From: Flagellimonas oceani
Lineage (GTDB): Bacteria; Bacteroidota; Bacteroidia; Flavobacteriales; Flavobacteriaceae
Assembly: GCF_011068285.1 (NCBI RefSeq)
Contig: NZ_CP049616.1
Location: 3,018,501 to 3,082,500, forward strand
Direction of reading: 5' to 3'
Length of the DNA stretch: 64,000 bases
Both the position numbers and the translations under genes were made by a program. The notes beneath the pieces were generated by a model. The model was not told the origin of the DNA and ran no database searches. It was given only the letters and a program-made list of their open reading frames with translations. Position 1 is the first letter of the stretch, and each line of letters begins with the position of its first letter. Below, piece by piece: positions 37,142 to 47,800 of this stretch.

Positions 37142-38284
37142 TCAATTAGCAAGTTGCTGTTCATCAAAACGCTCTTTAAGGGCCATAATGCTATCGTAAG
37201 CAGCTTTTGGCTTTAAATCCCGGTCAAACAATAATGGGTAGTTGGTCCTGCCTCGAATAGGAAAACCGTTCAACCAAGATTGTCCATCGCTGACCCCCCA
37301 AAATGTAACCCTGCTTATCTTATCCTTGTGTTTTAAAAAGAGGCTGAAAATATCCTTGTACCTGTTTGCCAGTTTCACCTGAATGGAATCGGGCAGACCA
37401 TCCTTATAAGGATTCATGCCCTCACTGTTTTCAAAGTTTTGACTGATTTCGGCTCCTTCGAGATCCCATGGATTTGGCAGCACACTGACATCCAATTCGG
37501 TAATCGCAACCTTTACCCCAAGTGCGGAATAATCGAGTATGCTTTGCTCAATTTCCTCCAAAGATGGTGAATTCAAGTGCCAATGTCCCTGCATGCCTAT
37601 TCCATCCACTTTAACACCCTGATCCAATATATTCTTTACCATGGCAATGGCTCCTTGGCGTTTTTCAGGATTCGTCATGTTGTAGTCATTGTAATAGAGA
37701 TCGGCTCCATTGTCTGCTTCGGCAGCCCATTTAAATGCAGAGGCTAAATAATCCTCGCCCATTTTTTGAAGAAAAATGGAATTTCTCAAAGAACCGTCCT
37801 CATTGAGTGCCTCGTTGACCACATCCCAAGAGTCAATTTTGCCCTTATACTTGGAGGCAATATCCTTTATGTGCTTTTCGGTGGCGTCCGCAAACTCCAG
37901 GCTGTCTTCGATAGTGCCAAACCATGGCGACAATTGGCTGTGCCAAACCAATGTGTGCCCGTGTACGAACATATCATATTTTTCGCCCAAGGCCACGAAT
38001 TTGTCGGCCATTTCAAAATTAAAAGTGTCACGCTTCGGGTGAATGTGCATGGACTTCATCATATTTTCAGCAGTGATGCTACTGAACTCCTTGCCCACAA
38101 TCTCCGCCATTACAGAATCCGACTCCTCAATTTGAAATCTGTTCAGAGCTGTTCCAATGTAAAAAGCATCTTGATATGCCTGCCTAAGCGTTTTAGGTTC
38201 CGAAGGCTTCTCGGCCTCCTGTGTACAGCCCATGGCCAAAGTTCCAAGAACGGCGGTGGATAGAAATAGTTTTAGTGTTTTCAT
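37142..38284 (-). CDS. GH10 endo-1,4-beta-xylanase lipoprotein
   Basis: A 380-residue lipoprotein (GTLAMGCTQE, lipidated Cys20) made almost entirely of a GH10 barrel. The acid/base is Glu158 in SWDVVNEALNED and the nucleophile Glu263 in VAITELDVSVLP. HGHTLVWHSQLSPWF and the late GVSDGQSWL are further family signatures. It cuts the beta-1,4-xylan backbone and is the only clear endo-enzyme in the window. Its lipid anchor places it at the cell envelope. It stands between GH115 (97-base gap) and the GPH transporter. No carbohydrate-binding module is attached. Confidence 0.94.
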   Translation of the reverse strand: MKTLKLFLSTAVLGTLAMGCTQEAEKPSEPKTLRQAYQDAFYIGTALNRFQIEESDSVMAEIVGKEFSSITAENMMKSMHIHPKRDTFNFEMADKFVALGEKYDMFVHGHTLVWHSQLSPWFGTIEDSLEFADATEKHIKDIASKYKGKIDSWDVVNEALNEDGSLRNSIFLQKMGEDYLASAFKWAAEADNGADLYYNDYNMTNPEKRQGAIAMVKNILDQGVKVDGIGMQGHWHLNSPSLEEIEQSILDYSALGVKVAITELDVSVLPNPWDLEGAEISQNFENSEGMNPYKDGLPDSIQVKLANRYKDIFSLFLKHKDKISRVTFWGVSDGQSWLNGFPIRGRTNYPLLFDRDLKPKAAYDSIMALKERFDEQQLAN

Positions 38285-38381
38285 GTGTCTTATTATTGGG
38301 TTATTCGTCTAGTTCGTTCAAAATATAGGTTCTTGTTTGCTACTCTATGTTGAAATAATTTCTTTTAAGGTTTTCCTTTTA

Positions 38382-41285
38382 TTACTGGCTCACTTTTGGA
38401 CTTTCCGGTGGCCCTAAATAGGTATCCTTCAACTGACTGTTTGCTGTTTCGATAACAATTCTTTGCAGCACAAGACCTTCATCCACACGATAGTAATTTA
38501 AGGTGTGGTTTCCGGGCCGGTCAATTTCAAATGTAGTTGTGATTATTTTTATATTGTCACCCACGTTGTTGTGCCAGTTACTCGGCACTTTGCCATTGTA
38601 ATTAAAAATATTGGGGTCTGCATCATAATTTACCTTGGTCGGCAATTGGTCGTCAAATGATAATCCATAGTACATCCCTTCTCGAGTCGCATAATTAATA
38701 GTAGGGGAAAAATACATGTGTACCTTAACCTCTCCCGCATTTTGAAAATTCACATTATAGGAGAGCTTTGGGGATTTTTTCGATAGTTCAACACGACCTT
38801 GCTTTATTGGCAACGAAATTACAGCGGAGCCTGTTTTTCCAAGATTATCCACCACTTTCCACTCAAAAGGTTTTGGTGCCTTTGCCTCGGAGAAATGCGA
38901 GGCATCCATGGCAATAAAGCCATTGTTTTCGACAAAACCTTCCACCTTGCGGGTATTGTAATTGTTTATTTTGATTTGAACAGGAATACTTTTTCCTGCT
39001 CCAGAGATTGTGATGACGGATTCATTTTGACCTGAAGGCGCTTTGGACCAGTCAATGGAAATAGATATGGTTTTTTCTTCCTCGACCGTACCTGTTGCTT
39101 CTGTAAGTTGAATCCAATCCGCTTTGCTCTGGATGGAATAATCAAAACTTTGCTTGCCCCGATTAAAAATTTCAACACTATATTTTTGATCATTTACTGG
39201 GTCAAACATAGGAAGCAAGGCATCATTGTTATCGCCGGACCACCATTCCTCCGAATTTTGAATTGCAACCCCGATTTCGGCATCGTCGGCGATATCAATT
39301 TTAAAAGTTTCCGGAATTCTATTGAATCGAGGTTCCTGCCAACTCATATACCCGATATGGTTCTGTGACATCATATGGTTCCATTTGCCATCGGCCATTT
39401 TATTATGGTAATAATCGGTAAGCTCCCTGTCTTTCATAAAGAGCTCCCTTACCTTATCCGCATATGCATTTGCTGAGGCCCTACCCTGTTTTGCATAAAA
39501 ATTATTTTTTGCAGCACTTACATAGAGCTCATTTAAATTGGCACTGGCCAATACCGGAAACAATACTAGCTGATAATAGGCATCTTTGTACTGTTCAGGG
39601 AGATTATCATAAATACCTTGAGCTTTTTCGGATAGTTCATTATAGGTGTTTACGACCTTATCAGCTTCGTTATAATTGGTAAGGCTAAAGGTGGAAGGGT
39701 CTATAAGTTCATGCTTTCTTCGTGCATTGTATTTGGTGTATTTTTTCATGATATCGGCAATAGCTTCGGTCTCGATACCATCAAATACTTCGTTTGTCCA
39801 GTGCGAATAATAGTTGTCCAAATTATCGGCGTTCCAGGCATCTGGATTCCATGCATAGTCCATAAAAAATTGCAAGGGGAACTCCATCGGCTTAATGTCC
39901 CCGACATTTACTATCCAAACCTTGTTTACTCCATGTTCATAGGCCAGGTGCATTTGTTCCCAAGTACGTTCAATTTGATTGGTATTCAACCATTTATAGT
40001 TTCTAGGACCTCCCACATAATCAAAATGGTAGTAAATGCCATACCCTCCTTTACGTGGTTTGGCCTCCAAACTTGGAAGCTTTCTAATATTTCCCCAGTT
40101 GTCGTCACACAGCAAAAGGGTCACATCCTCGGGAACTTCCATGCCCTGATCATAATAATCCTGCACTTCCTTATAAAGCGCCCATATTTGAGGTGTTTCT
40201 GCTGCAGGTTTACCCGTAACATCTTCAATAATTTCCCTTTGGGCCTCCACAACGCCCTCCAAGAGATCAATAGCGGTCCCTTCGCTCATGGATTCATCCC
40301 CATCTCCCCGCATTCCTATCGTAACAAGGGTTTCTTTGTCACCCATGCGTTCAATGCCTCCCTTCCAGAATTCTTTTAATTGAGCTGCATTGGTTTCAAA
40401 ATTCCACTCATTGCCCCCGAAATGGGACCATTCTTCGTGGGCACGTGTCAAAGGCTCATGGTGCGATGTACCCATCACAATCCCGTATTCATCCGCAAGT
40501 TCCCCGTTCTTGGGGTCGTCCTCATAAAACATACGTGGCTGCCACATGGAGGGCCAAATGTAATTGCCCTTCATCCTTAAGATAAGTTCAAAGACCTTAT
40601 CATAAAATTCGGAATTGAATTTTCCATAGTTTTCGCCTACCCACCCTGTTAGTGCCGGGGCTTCGTCATTAATAAAAAACCCTCGGTATTTAACCTTCGG
40701 CTCGCCTTTGGTATGAACCCCGGGCAAAACATGTAATTCGGTTTGCTTCTCGGCAGGGACATCGGCCCAAAAATGCCATGGATGCACTCCAATTTCATTG
40801 GAAAGATCATAAGTGCCATAAATGGTACCCCTTTTGTCCGAACCTGCAATTACCAATCCCTGTTTGACCCCTGGCATCGGGTTTTGCACAATTTGGGTAG
40901 TGAATTTTTCCCATCTGCCCTCAAGCTGTTTAGCGTTTATTTTGCCTTTTTTTGCCAATTCATCCACAATTGGGCTTTTACCTAAAGTACCAATAATAAT
41001 CACATTGCCCTCCAAAGAAGCCGACTCCATGAAAACTTCTGGGCTGATATCGGTAACATTGAGAATATCCTTTTGAAGGTGCCGCACCACACGCTTCACA
41101 CCCTCAAAATCGTTGTCACTTACTAAAACAGCGGCGACTTTACCCTGGGAGGCCAACGGAAAAGTTTTTTTTGTGGCCGTAGGGACAACATACCCATCAT
41201 TAGTTTGGGCATACAGGCCATGGGCCGCACAGAATAATAATACAATTTTTAAGGTCGTGTTTGTAATTTTCTTTAAAAAGGTCAT
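38382..41285 (-). CDS. GH115 xylan alpha-1,2-glucuronidase
   Basis: A 967-residue exported protein (signal AAHGLYAQ). The long barrel carries the GH115 landmarks KVKYRGFFINDEAPALTGW, NYIWPSMWQPRMFYEDD, GIVMGTSHHEPL and IGMRGDGDESM. A helical stretch (about residues 540-660) and C-terminal beta domains follow. GH115 enzymes remove (4-O-methyl-)glucuronic acid from internal as well as terminal xylose residues. This complements the GH67 gene at 57-59 kb, which acts on chain ends. It is the first gene of the minus-strand PUL transcript. No TAnnTTTG promoter was recognised directly upstream of it. Confidence 0.92.
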   Translation of the reverse strand: MTFLKKITNTTLKIVLLFCAAHGLYAQTNDGYVVPTATKKTFPLASQGKVAAVLVSDNDFEGVKRVVRHLQKDILNVTDISPEVFMESASLEGNVIIIGTLGKSPIVDELAKKGKINAKQLEGRWEKFTTQIVQNPMPGVKQGLVIAGSDKRGTIYGTYDLSNEIGVHPWHFWADVPAEKQTELHVLPGVHTKGEPKVKYRGFFINDEAPALTGWVGENYGKFNSEFYDKVFELILRMKGNYIWPSMWQPRMFYEDDPKNGELADEYGIVMGTSHHEPLTRAHEEWSHFGGNEWNFETNAAQLKEFWKGGIERMGDKETLVTIGMRGDGDESMSEGTAIDLLEGVVEAQREIIEDVTGKPAAETPQIWALYKEVQDYYDQGMEVPEDVTLLLCDDNWGNIRKLPSLEAKPRKGGYGIYYHFDYVGGPRNYKWLNTNQIERTWEQMHLAYEHGVNKVWIVNVGDIKPMEFPLQFFMDYAWNPDAWNADNLDNYYSHWTNEVFDGIETEAIADIMKKYTKYNARRKHELIDPSTFSLTNYNEADKVVNTYNELSEKAQGIYDNLPEQYKDAYYQLVLFPVLASANLNELYVSAAKNNFYAKQGRASANAYADKVRELFMKDRELTDYYHNKMADGKWNHMMSQNHIGYMSWQEPRFNRIPETFKIDIADDAEIGVAIQNSEEWWSGDNNDALLPMFDPVNDQKYSVEIFNRGKQSFDYSIQSKADWIQLTEATGTVEEEKTISISIDWSKAPSGQNESVITISGAGKSIPVQIKINNYNTRKVEGFVENNGFIAMDASHFSEAKAPKPFEWKVVDNLGKTGSAVISLPIKQGRVELSKKSPKLSYNVNFQNAGEVKVHMYFSPTINYATREGMYYGLSFDDQLPTKVNYDADPNIFNYNGKVPSNWHNNVGDNIKIITTTFEIDRPGNHTLNYYRVDEGLVLQRIVIETANSQLKDTYLGPPESPKVSQ

Positions 41286-41642
41286 AGGTAATGTAACTGT
41301 GATAAGCTTTATAGTTGATTTGTTTTTTTGGACTGATTCGTTTGTTATAATCTACGGTTCCCGCATATATGTTTTGTTTGAAGAAATTGTAGTAGCATAC
41401 TTTATTTTGTATCCATGAGCATTTCGTTAACAGATAATCACCAAGTTCAGAAGGCGCGTTTCCATGATGTGTTCCAAGCACTCCCAGTACCAGTCCGAAA
41501 TACGCATGCTTTAACTCTTTAAATGAAAATCTATGAATTTATACCTCTAAAAATTGTGAAGATAATAAAAAACCATTAATTACAACCGATTGTGTAAAAA
41601 TGATAATGCTTAACTTTATGCCATAAAAATGTATCAATAAAG
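41286..41642. other. Divergent intergenic region between GH115 and SGNH esterase
   Basis: These 357 bases hold no supportable gene. The right end contains the esterase promoter/operator (41582-41618). The left part must carry the GH115 promoter, but I see no consensus -33/-7 pair there. Whether the single operator at 41582 controls both directions is open. Confidence 0.5.
41582..41618 (+). promoter_or_regulatory. LacI-type operator and promoter of SGNH esterase gene
   Basis: The operator is ACAACCGATTGT at 41582-41593 (five of six arm pairs match around CG). Its TTG at 41590-41592 serves as the -33 element. Eighteen bases later is TAACTTTA (41611-41618), one base off the TAnnTTTG consensus. 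The start codon is 25 bases beyond. The layout copies the susC promoter. Confidence 0.6.
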
Positions 41643-43613
41643 ATGAACCAACTTCAAGTCCTTATTATTTCCGTGTGCCTTTTTTTCTCTAGCGTAGCGA
41701 TAAAAGCGGAAATCAAACTACCTCAATTGATCAGTGATGGTCTGGTAATGCAACGGAATGCGGAAATACCCATTTGGGGATGGGCGGATGCCAACGAAAA
41801 AGTTACAGTTTCCTTTAAAGGTAAAGTTTATAAGACCATTACCTCATCTTCAGGTGAATGGAGAATTACCCTGCCAAAAATGAAAGCCGGCGGACCATTT
41901 ACCATGAAGGTTTCTGGAAAAAATACGGTTACGGTCAACGATATATTGATCGGGGACGTATGGTTGTGCAGCGGACAATCCAATATGGTGCACCAGTTGG
42001 ACATCCATGATGTGCTTTATGCCGATGAAATTGCCACGGCCAACAATCCTAAAATCCGACATTTTAAAATTCCGACAACAACGAGCATCTCAGGCCCCAA
42101 AGAGGATTTGGAAGGCGGTAGTTGGCAAAAAGCCGTGGGGGAAGAAGTGCGCCCTTTCTCGGCGGTAGCCTACTTTTTTGCCAAAAAAATCCATGCCAAA
42201 TATGGTATTCCCATTGGTTTGATCAATGCCAGTGTTGGCGGAACCCCAATCGAAGCATGGATTCCGGAAGAAGGGTATTCGGATTTTCCAGAGGTTCTAA
42301 AAATTATCGAACAGAACAAGGATACCGCATATGTGAACAGCCTCATGGGAAACCAGCCCAATTTTAACCCAGAACCAAAAAAAATTACGGACAAAGGGCT
42401 CATCGGAGACATCAAATGGTACGACGTGGATTTTGAACCAAAAAACTGGCGAAGAATAAACATTCCAGGATACTGGGAAGACCAAGGAGCAAGAGATCTG
42501 AACGGTGTTGTGTGGTATCGCAGGGAAATTGACATCCCAAAATCCATGGTGGGCAAAAAGGCACGGGTATTTTTAGGCAGAATCGTGGATGCGGACGAAC
42601 TCTACATTAATGGGGTTTTGGTCGGAAATAAGACCTACCAATACCCACAACGAAGGTACAGCGTACCGGACACACTTTTAAAAGCTGGTAAAAACACCTT
42701 TGTGGTCCGAGTTAAAAACACCCGCGGCAAAGGCGGTTTTGTACCCGACAAGCCTTATTACATTTTTACCGAAAACGATACGGTCGACCTAAAAGGTTAT
42801 TGGAACTATAAAGTTGGGGAGGTGTACAAGCCTTTTGATTTTTCGGCCTTTGCAAACAATGATTCAAACGCTCCAAGACCTCGGAGAATAAATCCACAAA
42901 ACGAGCCCACATCCCTGTATAATGCCATGGTTGCCCCATATAAAGATTATCCGATAAAGGGGGTGTTATGGTACCAAGGAGAAAGTAATGCCGGGGAACC
43001 TCAAAAATACGAAGGCTATATGCATGCCCTTGTAGCTGGCCTAAGAACTGTTTTTAATGAACCGGAACTTCCGTTCATATATGCTCAGCTACCCAATTTC
43101 ATGGACGTAACCTACTTGCCTACAGAAAGCAACTGGGCCGAACTAAGGGAGGCTCAATTAAAATCGTTGTCGATTCCCAACTCTGCCATGACGGTTAATA
43201 TAGACTTGGGGGAATGGAACGATATTCATCCTGACAATAAAAAAGATGTCGGCGAACGCATGGCCTTGGCAGGCTTAAAATTGGCATACGGTCAAGATAT
43301 TGTGTATTCCGGCCCCATATATAGCGATCACAGCATCGACGATAATAAGATTATCCTTTCTTTTGACCATATAGGCAGTGGCCTTACCAGTAATGACGGG
43401 GAGCCGTTAAGTGAATTTGCCATTGCTGGTGAAGATAAAAAGTTTGTTTGGGCAAAAGCCAAAATTAAAGATGACCGAATTATGGTTTGGAGCGATGAAA
43501 TATCCGACCCCAAATATTTGCGCTATGCATGGGCCGACAATCCTGAAAATCCTAATTTGTACAACAAGGAAGGGTTACCCGCATCACCTTTCAGGATAAT
43601 CTTTGAAGATTAA
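41643..43613 (+). CDS. Two-domain SGNH acetylesterase (sialate-O-acetylesterase-like, CE20-like)
   Basis: A 656-residue secreted protein (signal FFSSVAIKAE). The catalytic SGNH domain is split. Ser113 lies in WLCSGQSNMVHQL, WYQGESNAGEP is at about 443-453, and Asp527/His529 in EWNDIHPDNKK complete the triad. Between them (about residues 255-400) is an inserted jelly-roll resembling beta-galactosidase sugar-binding domains (WRRINIPGYWEDQG ... VWYRREIDIP ... ELYINGVLVG). This arrangement is seen in bacterial sialate-O-acetylesterase-type proteins and in the CE20 acetyl-xylan esterases. The PUL setting supports removal of acetyl groups from xylo-oligosaccharides, not from sialic acid. Confidence 0.85.
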   Translation: MNQLQVLIISVCLFFSSVAIKAEIKLPQLISDGLVMQRNAEIPIWGWADANEKVTVSFKGKVYKTITSSSGEWRITLPKMKAGGPFTMKVSGKNTVTVNDILIGDVWLCSGQSNMVHQLDIHDVLYADEIATANNPKIRHFKIPTTTSISGPKEDLEGGSWQKAVGEEVRPFSAVAYFFAKKIHAKYGIPIGLINASVGGTPIEAWIPEEGYSDFPEVLKIIEQNKDTAYVNSLMGNQPNFNPEPKKITDKGLIGDIKWYDVDFEPKNWRRINIPGYWEDQGARDLNGVVWYRREIDIPKSMVGKKARVFLGRIVDADELYINGVLVGNKTYQYPQRRYSVPDTLLKAGKNTFVVRVKNTRGKGGFVPDKPYYIFTENDTVDLKGYWNYKVGEVYKPFDFSAFANNDSNAPRPRRINPQNEPTSLYNAMVAPYKDYPIKGVLWYQGESNAGEPQKYEGYMHALVAGLRTVFNEPELPFIYAQLPNFMDVTYLPTESNWAELREAQLKSLSIPNSAMTVNIDLGEWNDIHPDNKKDVGERMALAGLKLAYGQDIVYSGPIYSDHSIDDNKIILSFDHIGSGLTSNDGEPLSEFAIAGEDKKFVWAKAKIKDDRIMVWSDEISDPKYLRYAWADNPENPNLYNKEGLPASPFRIIFED

Positions 43614-43630
43614 TTAAATACGAAGAAAAA

Positions 43631-44665
43631 TTATGATTTTTTAGAGGATTCCCGAACCAAGATCTCTGTGTTCAAAAACGCTATTTGTTTTACGATATCA
43701 CTCTTATTCTTAGTGTTCCTTAACCGATTGAAAATAATTTCTGCCGAGGTTTGCCCCATTTTAAAGGCTGGATGCGATACAGTGGATAGATTGGGGTCTA
43801 TAATACTGGAAATGGGGTCGTTGTTAAATCCTATAATTGCCAATTTTTCAGGCACCTTAACCCCTTGTTGTTCTGCGACCTGTATTGCACTGACACCTAA
43901 AATGTCGCCGGGCGCAAAAATACCATCGGGCGGTTTTTGCAACTCAAGCAATTTTAAGGTTGCCTTTCTTGCTTCCTTATAGGTGATTCTGTCCACCCGT
44001 ACAATAAGTTCATCATCGATGGTCAGGTTATGTTCTTCCAAGGCTGCCAAGTACCCTTGTTTTCTTTCATAATAAATACTGAATTCATTCCCTGCAGTTA
44101 TATGAGCGATACGTTTGCACCCCTGTGAAATCAGATGTTTGGTAGCCTTGTACCCTGCAGCGAAATTATCTATCACCACATGATAAGTGTCAAAACTCTT
44201 GGGAACCCTGTCCACAAAAACCAAAGCCGTATCATTTTCAATAAATCTTTTAAAGTGGTCGGTATTTTTCGTTTCCATGGCCAAAGAACAGATAACCCCG
44301 CTAACCCTGTTATCGTATAGGGACTGTGTCAGTTCAACCTCTTCCTTGTAGGAATCATGCGACTGCATGATCAATACCGTATAGCCGGCCTTTTGGGCAA
44401 CTTCCTCTATACCGCTGATCAATGAAGAAAGGAAAGGCTGCGTTATTGTGGGTAGCAGCACTCCAATGGTCTTCATCTTATTGCCCCGGAGACTGGCAGC
44501 TAAATTATTGGGTCGGTAACCCATTTCGGCAGCAGTTTTCTTTATTTTTTCAACCGTTTTTTTACTTATGGTTGGATGTTCCTTGAGGCCTCTTGAAATG
44601 GTCGATGTTGCTAGACTGAGCTTTTTCGCAATATCGTATATGGTAACTTCCTTTTTGCCCTTCAT
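43631..44665 (-). CDS. LacI-family transcriptional regulator
   Basis: A 344-residue protein. The N-terminal helix-turn-helix reads TIYDIAKKLSLATSTISRGL, followed by the hinge GYRPNNLAASLRG. The periplasmic-binding-like effector domain follows (TIGVLLPTITQPF, near the C-terminus SAEIIFNRL). LacI proteins bind CG-centred palindromes, and such sites stand before susC, the SGNH esterase, the neighbouring ASPIC lipoprotein gene and GH3. This makes it the obvious local regulator of the xylan locus. No hybrid two-component sensor or ECF sigma/anti-sigma pair, the commoner PUL regulators, is present in the window. The inducer is probably a xylan-derived sugar; that is inference. Confidence 0.92.
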   Translation of the reverse strand: MKGKKEVTIYDIAKKLSLATSTISRGLKEHPTISKKTVEKIKKTAAEMGYRPNNLAASLRGNKMKTIGVLLPTITQPFLSSLISGIEEVAQKAGYTVLIMQSHDSYKEEVELTQSLYDNRVSGVICSLAMETKNTDHFKRFIENDTALVFVDRVPKSFDTYHVVIDNFAAGYKATKHLISQGCKRIAHITAGNEFSIYYERKQGYLAALEEHNLTIDDELIVRVDRITYKEARKATLKLLELQKPPDGIFAPGDILGVSAIQVAEQQGVKVPEKLAIIGFNNDPISSIIDPNLSTVSHPAFKMGQTSAEIIFNRLRNTKNKSDIVKQIAFLNTEILVRESSKKS

Positions 44666-44818
44666 TATAGCTTCTTTGGGAAATCAAAGATAAGTTTTTT
44701 GCCGTTCAGACCACTAGACTTTGTTTTAGCAATTGAAATATAATCTACTGGAAAGCACAGATTTATTTTAATAATTCAGTTTTTTGCAATAAACACTTTA
44801 TCTTTTTATAAATTTGAA

Positions 44819-44855
44819 GCAAACGGTTGCGTTAATTATAGAATTCCATATTTTG
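44819..44855 (+). promoter_or_regulatory. LacI-type operator upstream of first ASPIC lipoprotein
   Basis: GCAAACGGTTGC at 44819-44830 is a CG-centred palindrome with one mismatched pair. TTG at 44827-44829 is followed after 19 bases by TATTTTG (44849-44855), close to the TAnnTTTG box. The gap to the ATG at 44868 is only 12 bases, so the leader would be very short. The site is also in the regulator's own divergent upstream region and could serve autoregulation. Confidence 0.5.
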
Positions 44856-44867
44856 AAACATATAACT

Positions 44868-47800
44868 ATGCATTTATCAAAATTAACCAGTATTACTTTG
44901 CTTTTGATGCTGGCAATATCTTGTGGGCCCAAAAAAGTTGAAAAAAAGGAGACTACCGCTGATACACTCTTCACCTTGGTTCCCAACGAAAAGACCAATA
45001 TCCACTTTAAAAACTCGGTCAAGGAAACGGCGGAATTCAATATTCTCAACTACTACGATATGTACAATGGTGGGGGGGTCGCACTCGCTGATATCAACAA
45101 TGACGGTCTGGATGATATCTATTTTACCTCCAACCAGGAATCCAACAAACTTTACCTGAACAAAGGCAATCTTACCTTCGAAGATATTACGGACAAAGCC
45201 AAAGTGAACGATTCCCAAGGTTGGACCACGGGAGCAACCATGATAGACATCAACAACGACGGATGGATGGATATTTACGTTTGTAAATCAGCCTCCCTGA
45301 AAAATAATGCCCAGAGAAGGAACAAACTGTTTGTAAACCAGAAAGATGGCACTTTTAAGGAGGAGGCACGTAAATGGGGAATCGATGATGATGGCTTTTC
45401 CATACAAGCTTACTTTTTCGACTACGACAAAGACGGAGATCTGGATATGTATTTGATCAACCACCGGGACGATTTCTTAAATTCAGTGAACCTCAAGGCT
45501 ATTGTCGAGGACAAAATGTTCTACCCGCAAACCTCCGACCATCTCTATCGAAATGATGGGGCAAAATTTACCGATGTTACCCGTGAAAGTGGTTTGGTGA
45601 ACAAAGAATTCAGTTTGAGTGCATCCATTGGTGATTATAACAATGATGGATGGCTCGATGTCTTTGTGGCCAACGACTTTATAACTCCTGACAAATTATA
45701 CATCAACAATAAAAATGGAACGTTTACCAATCAGGTTAACACTCAAATGAAACACATATCCTACAGCAGCATGGGTTCTGATTTTGCGGATATCAATAAC
45801 GATTTTTTGCCCGACCTCTTGGTACTGGACATGTCCGCAGAAGATCACAGCCGGGGCAAGCAAAACATGGCCAGCATGAACACAGAAGGGTTTTGGTGGA
45901 TCGTAGAGGCAGGATTCCACTACCCCTATATGTCCAACGTTTTGAATCTGAACAACGGCAATGGATATTTTACCGACATTGCCCAAGTTTCGGGCGTTTC
46001 CAAGACCGATTGGAGCTGGGCGCCTCTCATCGCAGATTTTGACGGGGATGGCTTCAAGGATATTTTTATTACGAATGGCATTAAACGCGAAATAGCCAAT
46101 CAGGATTTCGGCAATTATCTGGATGCCCATGAAGATTCACTGCAAGCCATGCCCATTGAGGACATATTGAGCCAAATGCCCTCGGATAAACTTCAGAATT
46201 ACGCCTTCAAGAACAAAAAAGATTTATCCTTTCAAAAAGTTATTGAAGATTGGGGACTTGAAAAAGCTGTCAATTCCAACGGCGCTGCATATGGCGATCT
46301 GGACAATGATGGCGATTTGGACCTGGTCGTGAACAACCTTGATGATGAAGCCTTTGTTTATGAAAATAACTCCACAGCGAATTTTTTGAACATAAGACTT
46401 GTGGGCGACAGCAAAAATAAAAATGCAATCGGTTCCAAGGTCAAGGTGTACACTGATAGTATCCAACAGTTTCAGGAGCTCTTTTTGTCAAGGGGGTATC
46501 AATCTTCCGTTTCTCCTTTATTGAATTTTGGCGTAGGCGACGAAGCAACCATAAAAAAGGTCGAAGTAGTCTGGGCAGATGGTAATATTTCTATAAAGGA
46601 AAACATCCAAGCAAACCAGACCTTGACCTTTGACAAGAGCGAAGCAGGCCCAGGTTCGGAAACCCGGTACAAAAGGCCCCAGAATTTTGTGCCTATGAAT
46701 CCAGAGGCACTGGGCATTACCTATGCGCATGACGAAAATTCTTTTAATGATTTCTCTAAACAAGTATTGCTGCCTCAGAAACAATCACAGCAAGGCCCCG
46801 CTTTTGCTGTTGCTGATGTCAATAATGATGGTCTTACCGATATGTTCCTCGGAGGCGGACCGGGTCAATCAGCGCACATCTACCTTCAGACCAAAGATGG
46901 AAAATATACGGAAGCAGTACAAGAAATATTCAATAGGGATAAGGGTTTTGAGGATAATGGAGCGCATTTCTTTGATGCCGATAAAGATGGGGATATGGAT
47001 CTCTACGTGGCAAGTGGCGGTTACGAACTGGATGAGGACAGCCCGCTGTTGCAAGATAGATTGTATATAAATGATGGAAAGGCAAATTTTACCCGATCCA
47101 AGAATTTACCAAAAATGCTGACCAGCACCAAAGCCATCGCCTCGCACGACTATGATAATGATGGTGATTTGGATTTGATCGTTGGAGGGCGTGTCATACC
47201 CGGTAAATATCCCTTATCGCCAAGATCTTATGTTTTAAGAAACACCAACGGAAGCTTTGTTGATGTCACGCAAAATGTAGCCCCTGATTTTCAGGAAATA
47301 GGCCTCGTGAACGATATTTTATTGTCGGATTATGATGGTGACAACCAAAAAGACCTGATTGTCGTGGGCGAATGGATGCCCATTACCATTTTTGATATTC
47401 AGGAAGGAATTTTCCAGAAGCATGACATAGATGTATTGAGCGAAACTGAAGGTTGGTGGAACACCGTTTCCGAAATAGACTTTGACAATGATGGCGATAT
47501 GGATTATTTTGTTGGTAATCTGGGCGCCAACAACAAATTTCATCCTTCCAAAGAAAAACCCTTGCACGTATATGGGAACAATTTTGATAGTGATGGCCAC
47601 TATGATATGATATTGAGCAAAATCTACAAGGGAAAGCTGGTTCCCGTTCGCGGAAAAGAATGCTCAACAAGCCAAAACGCTTTTGTAAGCCAAAAAATAA
47701 AGAGCTACGAGGAATTCGCCAACTCCAGTCTTATCGATATCTATGGCGAAGAAGAAATTGAAAACTCATTTCACAAAAAAGCTACCGAGTTTGAATCCGT

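Noticed and set aside
39711..40379. Plus-strand open frame of 222 codons opposite GH115.
   Set aside because: It lies wholly antisense to a strongly supported GH115 gene and has no recognisable domain, signal peptide or upstream site. It is a shadow frame.
41641..43613. Reading the SGNH gene as a true sialate O-acetylesterase implying sialic-acid use.
   Set aside because: No sialidase, NanA/NanE or sialic transporter is nearby, while xylan enzymes surround it. Acetyl-xylan esterase is more likely.
44814..44867. In-frame extension of the first ASPIC lipoprotein starting at a TTG codon.
   Set aside because: It would place coding sequence over the operator and predicted -33/-7 boxes and spoil the signal peptide. 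The ATG at 44868 starts a clean lipoprotein signal.
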